DNA from: Paramacrobiotus metropolitanus
Taxonomy: Eukaryota > Tardigrada > Eutardigrada > Parachela > Macrobiotidae
DNA length: 64,000 bases
Assembly (NCBI RefSeq): GCF_019649055.1
Contig: NW_026570345.1
Location: 248,001 to 312,000 of the forward strand
Direction of reading: 5' to 3'
Shown here piece by piece: positions 34,759-45,321 of the stretch (position 1 is its first letter; each line of letters starts with the position of its first letter). The notes beneath the pieces were generated by a model. That model saw nothing but the letters and a program-made list of their open reading frames with translations. It made no database searches and was not told where the DNA came from. Position numbers and translations under genes: made by a program.

Positions 34759-37392
34759 CCGGAATGGTCCTAAGCGCAAAGGTAAATGGTGGAAAGCATT
34801 GCGGTCTCGAATTTTTACATCCACAGATTGCTGGTTTGCGGGGTTGGGCGTGACCTTAAAGCGGAATCCCAGAGATTCGGTAGTCGACACATTACGGAAA
34901 TTGAAGAGCGTAGCATTGATTATCGCCGTTTCGTTTTCAATCATGGAGTACGGTGTATCCATATTGATATAGAGTTCTTGATAGACGATCAACTACAAAA
35001 CAGAATAATTATAACACTTTAAGTGCCAATTATAAGCAATGAGGATGGCGTAGTTACATTTCTTGGCTTTTTGGTGAGAGCTAAAGGTTGCTGGGCGCTG
35101 ACGGCAAAGGCGGTGACTTCCCAAGTCGTTATCGAATCCGGAACAGTCTCCAAATGCGACAGTCTTCCATTGGTGCTGAAGTGCCAAGAACCGTTAACGT
35201 GACCCATCGATGTTATTTAAACAAAAACCCCAAACGAGAGCGTATCTGCTTACTCGGTGAATCCTGATACAAACATAAAACTCTCCCGAAAATCTTTTCT
35301 CAGCGGTTGTGCTGGAGCATGTGGCGCTGTGATTAAAAAATACTGTATATTTTTCTATGCATTACTACACGGTACTGTTTTAAAAGTTATCAGCTGGCTT
35401 TACCTGTTGGCGGCGCTGCATTGAACATTGAGGAACAGTCAAAGACAGATATCACCATGTTGACCGCCTAAAACTGGAAGCATGTAAGAGATTCTCCACA
35501 AACACCAGAAACCTGATCTTAAGTTGAACTGCCTTCTTATCGCCTCCTCCCACCACCCACTTGGCGGATTATTCACATTGCATCCGTCTAGTTCATGTGC
35601 ATGCCTCTCAAGGGATAACGCTGCATCTAGGCCCTGGAGTCTGGCAACCACCTGCATTTGACGTTTTATGAATATTTGATCGAGAAAAACACAGTGCCAT
35701 AGCACGATGGCTCAGGCGGCTCAGCGCATTTTAAGTGTTTGATTCATAGTGGAAAATCATCACCTCCTTGGCAGAAATTTCGTGTCCGGAAGCAAGTTGC
35801 AGCAAGCTTTTGTCGACTGCCAATAATCCCACCAGAGAATTTGGCGCAGCGGTTACGTCGACCTTGGCTTTCTGTCCCAAACCGGGCACGATATATTTCG
35901 CGCTGGGGTCTTCAGGACCCACGGTAATCCCCACCTGCAAGAGAAACTCAGCTTTTACAGAAACTTATCTACGAGTATCCTACTACCCGTTGTTGAAATC
36001 TTAAATAACACACAAGATAAATTTCCTGTCTGGTCAAAATGACTAAAAAATTTCATAAAAATACTGCCATAGGGAGGTAATGATGACCCTTGTCCATTGC
36101 TACGTACGTCTTGCACTACAGATTCATGATCAACCGTAATTTCCACGGCATCCACCGCCACATCACTTATGGCGCTGTAATATGCAATAATGGTGACGGT
36201 CGGCGCCATCGCTTCGGTTACTGCGAAACTGAGCGTATCGCTCGTGGTACGTTCATCATGGCAGACGTCGCAGTTATTATTCCCTTGCGAGAGACAACCT
36301 ATAACGAGCGAATATAATTTATTCAAAGCGGCATTAACTATAACGCATCGAGCGCCGGTAATTAGTACCGGTTAATTCTTAACCATTATCTGCACATACG
36401 AACCGCGTAATACATTGTGTCACAATTAACGCCTCCCAGGTTAAACGTCACTCGTTCGCCTACGCGATACTTCCTTGATTCTGTAATACGAATATTGGCG
36501 GCAATCGTCCCGTATCGCTTCTTAACACTGAGCGTTTTCTTCATATCATTTAACGTGACGTCGATCGCCAGTCGCTCCGCTTCCTTTGTCGTTTGCATGT
36601 GGACCATAACTAATCCTTGCCCGGCATCTACTTCCTTATTGACATCCTCCACCTGGTTTGTTTCATTGAACGCGTCGTACTGCGTTGCCGTTAACGTGAC
36701 GGCTTGTAGTTCATCCACGTTGGATACGGGTGAACCGTCGTGGTTGGCAATGCGAACGGCAATGGTGCACGGCAAACCGGGTCGGAACGAAGCGGATAGA
36801 GAAACCAGTTCGATGAGAAAGGACTGGCAATGGTACGGAATTCGCATTTCGCCGCGCTCGATTTTATTTGTCCGGTTTTCCGTTGCCGTAGCGATAATAG
36901 TGAGATACCCGTCTTCACCTTTATCGCAGAATTTTTGCTGCATCGCACGATGGTTCAGCTGATAGCTAAAGGGCAGCGTTGTGCCGACGCCTCCTGTTGT
37001 CTGAAAATTTGCTGAGTCTCAGGAAACGTCCCATATCGGGTGCGGGTGCCATGTTTATGGACGAAATTCGCTTACCTGAGCAGAAAACTTTACAGGCCTG
37101 TTTTTGGCGGTGGGATCTTTAATGGAAGCATCGACTCGACCGATAACTGGATTTCCTGTTCGATCCCTGAAATTGAGCGGCTACATTAAGAACACAACAT
37201 GACTGCTACTTTAGCGGTACGAATAGTTGAGTTGGTTCTTTTTTACTCGTACAACAAACTAGACTATTTAAACGCCTAATGCGATACTGAGCTGGTGATC
37301 CTGTTTTCTCGATTCATATGAATTTTCTGTCCTGCTTTATGTTCTTCATAAGTACTGTATGCAAAGGGCCGTTTCGACCTATTATTGACGTA

Positions 37393-37828
37393 CTGTGGTG
37401 CCAAGTGAATTCCGCACTTTTTCGTACAGCATGCTAGACAAGCGCTGTATGGACGGCTTTAGCGTTCAGTGGGTTCACTGTCTACAGGGTTATGAACTGA
37501 CTGAACGCAGAATTTGAAATAATTCATAATCAGTAGCATACGCGGGTACGACAAAGAAATTCGAACCAGCAGTTAGGTAATGCGTAATACAGTTAGCATG
37601 TTTTGTAACCATAAATTGTAAAAATTTATTTTGGATTATATTCACGTCTATAAATCTTGATGGAGAAGCAGGAACGAATTTTCAAGAGTGAGCAACGCTC
37701 CTTTACGCTCGGCCCTTTGCTACTGGCAGCCTGACGCTGTTCAGCACGTTCAGCGCACGCTGAACCAAATATACAGCTCTAGTGTATCAGGCTTTACGAA
37801 ATGGTTCGGAATTTACTTGGCACCACAG
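37393..37828. mobile_element. TA-flanked MITE at the exon 5 splice donor of gene A
   Basis: The ends are CTGTGGTGCCAAGTGAATTCCG and its inverted copy (CGGAATTTACTTGGCACCACAG), flanked by TA at 37391-37392 and 37829-37830. Similarity between the two arms continues inwards for perhaps 80 bases. There is no transposase frame in its 436 bp. It fits a mariner/Tc1-like MITE. The right-hand TA is part of the GTAC donor of exon 5 on the minus strand. Confidence 0.75.
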
Positions 37829-38815
37829 TACCTTAGCAGGCTTAAACTGAGCGCTGTATCGTCCCTGGAAACCCATTTCGGGGCTTGGAAGTGCAACGAA
37901 AACCGTGGCAGGCCTAACACCACAAAAATGATGGACCGTCAACAGTGTTGTACCAAAACCGCTGCACAAGGTGCAATGCGCCTTACATTTCATGATTTTA
38001 CTGATTCCACGGCTTTACTGCCTTACTGTATTGAGCAACTAGGAATTTTTTGACTGCAGTTTGGCCCTGGACGGATATTTCCACTGACCAGTTGCCATAT
38101 TCAGGATCGGAGTAAATCGGCAGAAATGCATCTTCGAAATATCCTGGACCTGGTTAAAAACATTATTGTTTTACGTATTTACGAGGGTAATGGCCATATC
38201 ATTATTGTAACGTGTGCCTAACAGTAGAACGGTATACAGTTTTTTTGAAGCAGCAAAAAGTATCGATGTATCTGTATCAAGCCAAAGATTGCGTAGATAT
38301 TTTTAAGGTGTCAAACCCTTACTGCTGGGATGGGTGTATGCTATGTCAAGTCTCCTGTCCACCAGTTCATCAGAAGGATCCTGAAAATAAGGAGTGTGTG
38401 ATCGTGTGTAAACGAATAAACGGTGAATACCGATTTCTACATAGCTTGTTTGGTGCAAAACGCGGAATCAAGATTGAATAATGGGCCAGGTCAATTGCAT
38501 CTGGGTAACCATTGCGCGTCGGGTAACGGAGAAACGCGTAAAAATCTGTCCATGACTCAGCGAAAAATTTATCGTCCAATCGTAAGTCGAGTACGCTTCC
38601 GTGGCAAGAAAGAAATTGAACAACTGAAAAACTGAAGTGGAACCGAAAATTTTATTTTTGATGCTTTAATGTGTTACTACATCAAAAAGTTAATTCTGAG
38701 TTTAGGAGTGTCGAGTTTAGGAGTGTCAATCTGGGTCGCTGGATGCACTTCTGGTTCAAACAAACAAAAAATTTGTTGATCTGTGCAGGAGAGTTGCGAG
38801 TTACTCGTAGTTTGG

Positions 38816-38853
38816 GTAACGGTTGCGCTTCGATTTCGAAGCGCAACGGTTAC
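38816..38853. repeat. Imperfect hairpin, 17-bp arms, in intron 2 of gene A
   Basis: GTAACGGTTGCGCTTCG, a 4-base loop ATTT, then CGAAGCGCAACGGTTAC. One mismatched pair. It is unusually stable for this AT-rich intron. Nearby, GAGTTTAGGAGTGTC is repeated twice in tandem at about 38698-38728. Confidence 0.7.
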
Positions 38854-40028
38854 ACGCACCGTGACGCACGGGTAAGCTGAAAACCCATCCCAGAATTCTG
38901 GTTTACCAATCAAATCGTTTACCTGCTTACGCGCCGTGATGTCATGATTTTTTACCCGACTGCCGCTTGCGCGTCGCGTAAGACTTACGCAGAGCAATTG
39001 ACCTGGCCCACTAATAGGTTAGTCACTATACGGCATTGCACGTTGTGTTACCACTCCGTGTTGGCGCAGTATACATATACGACGTATATGTATATCTGTA
39101 TTATATATATTATACGTATATTACACATGAAGGTCGCCAGGTACTCTTAGTAATTTTTTTTCATTCTGTTACATATTTATTGATGAGCGAATACAAGAAC
39201 AATCTAACAGCACAAAAGAAACATTATGTACAATCATTACAAATTTAACAAGCAGCGGAAACAGGCGACCGAACTTGATTTCTGCTTTGTCATGTACTCG
39301 ATTAATGTTGATTTTGTACGTTCCTCATTGAACTCAGTAAGAGTCAAATTAAAGCATATTACACTTTTATTTTTGTTGTCATGGTGTGCCAAGGTACTGC
39401 CAACTTGTTTAAGCGTTTAAGCCAAGCGTTTAAGACGATTCGGTCTCTGCTTTACCTTTAAAAGTGCAGTGACAGTCTTCACGCGGGTGGATAGACGGAG
39501 ATCCTAATCGAGTACCAAAACCCGAAAGCGCACCGCATCACCAGCTCTGTACATTGGTTTGTCCAGCTGTACGAGAATAATGTCATCCGATGGGAGGGGC
39601 TTTATGTACTGTTCCGAAGTGCGAATGGGAAAATTCGTTCCCCGGTAGGCAATGGTGACGTTCAGCAGCACGCGTCCAACTCCAGACAAACTTGGAATCT
39701 ACAAAAAATCTATTTGTTGTTTACAAATCTACTTAGAAAATGTATTTGTTATATGTACCTTGAGACGTAGTTTCTCTTGGCTCCCTTTCGCCACCATCAC
39801 CTTCCCACTGTGCACCATCGTAGTGGTTAAATTCAGCTCCGCTGTAACATCAACATCGTAATGCTCCTGCATGTTTTGCGCGATCAGTTCATAGTCCGCA
39901 TGCGGTCGGACCAAACGGTGCGAATAAATAATCGTGGCACCATTATCGTCTATAACGGTATCATCGTACGCTAAGACGAGACAAAATAAGCTTGTAAATG
40001 CTAGGCATAATCGAAGTCTTGTAGCCAT

Positions 40029-42086
40029 TTGCGAGACTAGGGTTATCAAAACGTAAAATAAAAATCCCGCCGTGGAATGGCGATGTACTCAGAACCTTTA
40101 GCCGTCAAAATGTGCCGCTTTAAGTAAGAAAGCATATGTCGGCTCGCTGTAAACAAATGCCGATTCTCGTAAGTTAATACAATAATACAGTAATAAAAGT
40201 ATACGAGTATTCAAGTATGAGAGCATGATCGCAATCAACCTTTCTAAATGCGTTCATATTTTGCACTTTGGCGCTATGCAGATGTGTATCACGGCCAAAA
40301 TTCGTACTGTTGCTGTCATGCTGACGTATTACGACGACGGTAGCCTGCGAGACAATTGCTTGAGAACTTTCAAACACAACACAAAATTGCACTACTGCCG
40401 TGGAAGCAATGGATTGTTTCAGTAAAATCTGTAAGGGATTATTTGTGTTCAATTAAGTACGTCTACACGCTGCATAATATTATGGTGTACATCAGCGGTG
40501 CGCTTGCATTTATGATTTGTCACAGAGATTTCGGTATACAATTATGAGTAACTTCGCTTGCAATAATTTCATTCTCAGCGTCACTTTAATTTTGGAACCA
40601 GTGCGGCGACGTTTCCATTTCGTCACCAACACAGGTCATTGTACAGCAAGTGGTATGCCGGAAGTTAAACTTCCTTATACACTGGCTTCATGCGCAAAGA
40701 CTGGGAAACTTTGCTAGCTGGCCAGCTAAAAGCAGCATACAAAAAATGAGGGATAATTGGCCTCCATAGGTACATCACGGTACATATACAATCTTTAGAA
40801 AAGGTGTTAAGAAAATTGCTCCCGATAAGTACGTCGGCTTTTTTAGTGAAAGGGTTGCATGAATCATCTAGCATATCAGAAAGACCTGCAGAATCGATCC
40901 TGATGGCTCTTCTTGTGCTAATACTGCAGTCAATAAATCGAATTTTCGAGAAGAATAATTTTTTTCTTACCTATCCGTAGAATGGTATCATACGAATGCA
41001 TAGAGTTGGTTATTCAGTCACTATATCGACTGTAACCGGCATTAGTGTCCGGCGGACGGTTCCTCCGTCCGGACGGTTTTGCCGGTTACAAATGTCAGTG
41101 TGCAAATATGTAATGGTCGGCGAGACGAGTAAAGCTATATTTCTTTGTGCAGTGCATTAAAGGTTGAAAATGGTAGAATCGGAGCCCTCCCCTTAGAGTT
41201 TCTGAAAGGTATTCCATAATTTTAGATTTGCTAACGTTTTCCAAGAGGTATTAGCGAATATATTTACCGCACAATCTCAAATTCTCGTTACCAAAGAAGT
41301 GCACCGCTTTTGGCGGGTATTAAAAGACTGAAAAGAAATGAGAAACAAAAATTAAAGAAGCGATTTGTAAATTTTTTAAAAGAACGAGTTCTATATTTTT
41401 TGAAACAATTTCTCTAAACTAAATTTACTTTTTTGTGTTTATTAAATAGAACTTTAAAACTCATGCGCATATTTTATTTAAGATTATCAGTGCGTGACCG
41501 ACGTAACCGTTTTCTCGAACATAGAGGATCTTCGCTTCACTTCCGTCGATTATTTTGCAAAAACGCCCAGCAAAGATACTCTGGCAGCGCAAAAAATGCA
41601 CTAACAGAATTATTACCTTCCGGCCGCAGATCACACTGTAATGAAGAAGCACAGGATTCCATATCTTTCTAAGAACCTGAAATTTCACTAAGTACCTGCT
41701 CACTGATTCATAATGAAACTCTATCCACTCACCCATCCCGCTGGTTTCCACATGCACGTTTCCCTCAAGCAAACACAGGTATTTCTGTTTTGCGTGTACT
41801 TGCGGGCTCACAGGCACACCACTGATTTCCCGCTGGATTTATCCTTTACCAACCCGGTAACGCTGCGATTCGAGCACACTAAATAACCTTGAAATTCATC
41901 GATTGGATGGCCTGAATAATGCCGCAAGCCGGGGGTGTACATACCATACATGGAACAATCAAGGTAAATGGCAATATCTCGTTACATATGCTCCAGCGGG
42001 GGACGGAAGGATTTATTAACAAATCTCTTATAAGCACACACCGATACTGTACACAAACGTAGCAAATCCATTGTGAATCCGGCAGT
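40029..42086. other. Intergenic between gene A and the GPCR
   Basis: Holds the minus-strand promoter of gene A at its left edge. A minus-strand stretch at 41,461-42,000 has several short open pieces separated by stops; I could not assign them to a family, and they may be an old gene remnant. A 60-bp interrupted palindrome lies at 41031-41090. Nothing else is recognised. Confidence 0.4.
41031..41090. repeat. 60-bp nested inverted repeat
   Basis: The outer arms are TGTAACCGGC (41031-41040) and GCCGGTTACA (41081-41090). The inner arms are GTCCGG/CGGACGG and CCGTCCGGAC. It is GC-rich against an AT-rich background and would fold into a long hairpin as DNA or RNA. Confidence 0.75.
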
Positions 42087-43157
42087 ATGGCTGGGAACAC
42101 CGCCAACCTTTTCATCGACAACGGAACCGTCTTTATTGAAAATGCAGCAAACAACACGACCCTTTCGACAGACAGCCTGTTTTCTGCTAATATCACTAGT
42201 ATTCCGGTGGGAATTTATTACTATTCCGCGTTATTATTGTGGTTTGCTGTTACCTTTACGTTTTGCATAATCGGCGCTGTGCTTACCGCGTTTCTGTTAA
42301 CAGTAATCTGTACAAGCCAAAAAAATCAGCGTTCCGGTTGCAAAATTCTGATTGTCCACTTCATGTCGATTAATTTATTCATCTGTGGGATACATGCACC
42401 GTTGAATACATACGCCAGTTTTATCGGCACACGGTTACCGTTTTCCGTGTCATCATGTGCCGGTATTCATTTCAGCTTTCTGACCACCATGTTCAGCGGC
42501 CAATGGACTGCCGCGTTTTTAGCTGCTAACCGCTTCGTAGCCACCATCTTCCCGCATCATTACGCGAAATACTCCAAAAACCGCGTAGCAGTTGGCTGTA
42601 TTTCATATTCATGGATCGTCAGCGCCGTTATTAATGTACCTCCATTATTTAACATCGGCGGTCTGTACCGTGCCATTCCGCCGTGGTTCGGATGCGGGCT
42701 GCAACCGGATGGGGCGTCGATTGTGTCCACACTGTCCGCTGTGATTGGTGTGTACATTCCGCTGGTAGTTGTCTGTGGATGTTACGTGGGAATCTTTATC
42801 CGTTCGGTTGGGATCAAGTGCCGCAACCGGGTGAATGTGGAAAGCGCAAAAGTTGCGGTGAAGACGAAGAGTGATAGCAGTCAACGGCGATCCGCGGTAA
42901 CCAAGATGCTGTTTGCCTGTGCGGTGTGGTACTGTGTTTGCTACTTTCCGCATTCGATTCTGATTACGTCGTTCTTCAACGTGTACCAGCGGAACCCGAC
43001 GACACAGCTGTGGATCAGAAGTTTATCATGGTGTGGATATGTCGGCAATCCGGTACGGAACAAGAATTTTATTATTTCCACAACAGTTATGATTTGGGTA
43101 TCTCTAAGAATAACAAGTGCAAAACTTCAAGAGAGCGCTTCCGTGTTGCACGATTAA
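42087..43157 (+). CDS. Class A (rhodopsin-like) orphan GPCR, single exon
   Basis: 356 aa without introns. The N-terminus has N-glycosylation sites (NTT, NIT). Hydrophobic segments follow in GPCR order: TM1 about 43-73 (LLLWFAVTFTFCIIGAVLTAF), TM2 (ILIVHFMSINLFICG), TM3 after SSCAGIHF ending in AANRFVATIFP (NRF in place of DRY), TM4 (VGCISYSWIVSAVINVPP), TM5 (SAVIGVYIPLVVVCGCYVGIFI) and TM6 (LFACAVWYCVCYFPHSIL). An extracellular Cys (GCGLQP) can pair with the TM3 Cys. TM7 is poor: GYVGNPVRNKNF stands where NPxxY should be, and the end overlaps another open frame, which suggests a small deletion or frameshift near 43,040-43,060. The ligand is unknown. Confidence 0.75.
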   Translation: MAGNTANLFIDNGTVFIENAANNTTLSTDSLFSANITSIPVGIYYYSALLLWFAVTFTFCIIGAVLTAFLLTVICTSQKNQRSGCKILIVHFMSINLFICGIHAPLNTYASFIGTRLPFSVSSCAGIHFSFLTTMFSGQWTAAFLAANRFVATIFPHHYAKYSKNRVAVGCISYSWIVSAVINVPPLFNIGGLYRAIPPWFGCGLQPDGASIVSTLSAVIGVYIPLVVVCGCYVGIFIRSVGIKCRNRVNVESAKVAVKTKSDSSQRRSAVTKMLFACAVWYCVCYFPHSILITSFFNVYQRNPTTQLWIRSLSWCGYVGNPVRNKNFIISTTVMIWVSLRITSAKLQESASVLHD

Positions 43158-43989
43158 CGATTTTAGAAAGTTGCTAGCCGCATGTCCGCAACATATTTCC
43201 ATTTAGATGCTGGATCATCTGACTTATAAGTTATCATTCGATGCCAAAAGCATCTTTGGGCTAAAAGTGTATTGTACATACGTACTCACATGCATAGAAA
43301 AAAGTATACTTCTAGTGAACGTACAAGTTTCACATAATGTGTGTATGTAATGTACGCACATGATGATGTATGTATGTATCCACATGATTTGATAATGTTT
43401 TGTTTTGAATTACAGTTTATTTTCTTTGCAATGTCGGAAGAATATCGCCACGGCGCCAGAACACTTTGGGGACTTTTATTCCTTATGAGGCCAGCTCGCA
43501 CTCTAAATAATGACGAACTAAAAGGCACAAGCCATATGAATACTCTGACCTTGCCCGCAACTAAACCTTCGTTTCCGTGATCCAGTGGCTGCGGTATTTA
43601 ATGGCTTGATATCGTTTGATGCATAATTGTGCATGCTCATGCCAAGCAATAATTAATTAGCAGTTGTTAAACCCGGAATTTTTAACTACCAATTTTATTG
43701 GAAACGGTACCAGCATTGTATTTGTACATGGCAGCGAAGCATCGAAAATGCTGTAATGACATTGCAAACCGTATTTCACATGAAAAAACTGCACGCAGAG
43801 CGTTACCCACGTATACATATGCTACAAGAACTACATGAAAATTTAATAATTTTATGTATGTAGCATATAATTATTGTGTACTGCATGAACGATTTATGTC
43901 TGTAGCTCGGTACAGCACATTCATTTTCTGATAAAAAAAGATAAAATAGTCGCTGTTGTAGCATTATATCTTGCCCAATGTACATATAA
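43158..43989. other. Intergenic, nothing recognised
   Basis: AT-rich spacer downstream of the GPCR with CATATG/TACGTA-rich stretches around 43,270-43,380. Open frames here have no recognisable content. Confidence 0.4.
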
Positions 43990-44160
43990 ACCCTTGAATG
44001 ACTTTTCCTTCCGGTTGAATAATTTCGTCAGTGTACAAGTCGAGGATTAACCGAGATAGCAGTAATACTCCTTCACTGATCGTCCGTATTCTGGGCGGTC
44101 ATCATAGTTAGTATTAGTTACCACCTCGCCATGTTCATGTTGATATTGGACGCTCATGGT
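43990..44160 (-). pseudogene. 3' remnant of a cysteine-dioxygenase-like cupin gene
   Basis: Read on the minus strand, one frame gives ...SVKEYYCYLG then a stop, and the next frame gives LILDLYTDEIIQPEGKVIQ. Both align with the end of the complete cupin at 45322 (LVKEDYFYYV...YLG and IDLHIDEIIQPTGKVIQ). The two parts are out of frame with a deletion between them. No metal-binding region is visible nearby, so this is a relic of a tandem duplicate. Confidence 0.65.
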
Positions 44161-45321
44161 AGAGAACACATGTGATTACAAAACATTCTCAAGCTCAGTG
44201 GACGTTGGTAACAAACGCTAACAACTGGACCATCGCCCAGTATGATGACGACCGGTTGTTTTTCTGCACTGCCCACCGATCTGTGCTGTTATGACGGGCA
44301 GATGCCTTGTGTCTTCTACAAGTTCTATTGTTTCGTTGACTTTTCTGCAGTATCTATAAAACATCAATACAAAAACCGGTCCATCACCAAGCGAAAAACT
44401 ATTAATTTTTGACATAATTATACTTAGTACGGATTGAGTAGCGTGTTCTTATACAAGAAATCACGGAATTGTGCGAATACAAAAATGCGCGCGGTGACGA
44501 TGATGAAAAATATACGTCTGTACTCTGTACTAACTGTTCGTAAATTTAATGTTTACATGACTGCATGACACAGTCCTGTAATGGCACTGATAGTGTGGGT
44601 CAAATACAGTAAAACTTGTGTGTCAGCGCAATTACGTACTGTACTATTTTTAGTTGTCATTGCATGTGCAGATACACAATAATGTAAATAGTAATTGAAT
44701 ATTAATTCTGATAGCGCGAGACTAGATACTCTCGCGCGTAGCCATTTCGAACATTAACTGCAATAAAGACGGGCGCCGTTATACACCAAACTTTACCTCT
44801 GGCCAGCATTCTTTCATTCGCACTAATTTTCACACAAAAACACGCATGTACTGCGCTCTGTTTCGAACCATCAATAAGCACTGCATATCGAGAATGTTCT
44901 TACTTTCATGGAAACGTAGGACGAATAGAAGGTGGCACTTCATTGGGGGAAGCATAGTATTGATCCGTAGAACCAACTAACGTTTTAGTTAGCTTCCGAA
45001 GACCCGTGTCCATTTTATAGTACGCATTTTGCAATGGTGTGCGTGAATGTGCGTGAATGTTTACTGTATGAACTTTTATATTCAACAACGTTTAAAATAC
45101 CGTATTTTAACTAATACTCTTACTTAGAAAACTAAGCAGCAGCATTGAAAACCAGTAATAAGATCTGACGTAAGATACGAGCACATACAATGAGGCACTC
45201 ACAGCGATAACATTGTCAGCAGAAACCACAAGAACATTGTGTTTACAATAGTGGTTCGTCTTAGTCTACGTTGTAGTAAATAAGACAATCAATATAATGT
45301 ATCAAAAAACACAAGATCTCA
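44161..45321. other. Intergenic, possible further remnant of the duplicated cupin gene
   Basis: This 1.2 kb separates the cupin relic from the complete gene. Minus-strand frames at 44218-44415 and 44906-45088 have no clear match to the complete gene. No other feature is recognised. Confidence 0.35.

Larger units (their letters stand above)
29576..40028 (-). pseudogene. Thioester/alpha-2-macroglobulin protein, gene A (disrupted)
   Basis: Twenty exons (minus): 40028-39759, 39698-39456, 38380-38323, 38149-38027, 37913-37832, 37166-37076, 37000-36400, 36298-36108, 35934-35764, 35651-35577, 35467-35404, 35326-35254, 35175-35058, 34992-32753 (split by the retroelement), 32695-32486, 32325-32280, 32212-31612, 30625-30240, 30170-30002, 29722-29576. 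The sum without the insert is 4191 nt (1396 codons plus stop). Landmarks: signal peptide, LDKPMYRAGDAVRFR, TVPDSITTW, thioester PTGCGEQT, STWLTAY and the receptor-binding region. Lesions: an in-frame TAG in exon 2 (39504-39506) where genes B and C have Gln, an LTR element inside exon 14, and a shifted frame at the start of exon 8. The last exon is about nine codons shorter than in gene B. It is probably non-functional, at least in this haplotype. Confidence 0.85.

Noticed and set aside
35439-35651. Longer version of exon 10 of gene A reading on through NNPPSGWWEEAIRRQFNLRSGFW
   Set aside because: The extension would require a different donor and breaks the 72-75 nt length shared with gene B. 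A GTGAAT donor at phase 0 gives the consistent 75-nt exon, although the longer form cannot be excluded.
36417-36962. 181-aa plus-strand frame over exon 7 of gene A, and similar antisense frames over exon 7 of genes B and C
   Set aside because: Antisense to well-supported coding exons. No domain, and composition typical of a reverse-frame shadow.
41461-42196. Minus-strand frames (for example ending CGIIQAIQSMNFKVI, and LCLLEGNVHVETSGMG) that look like a decayed gene
   Set aside because: Interrupted by stops, and I could not place them in any family. Arrestin-like and thioester-like readings were considered, but neither gives ordered landmarks.
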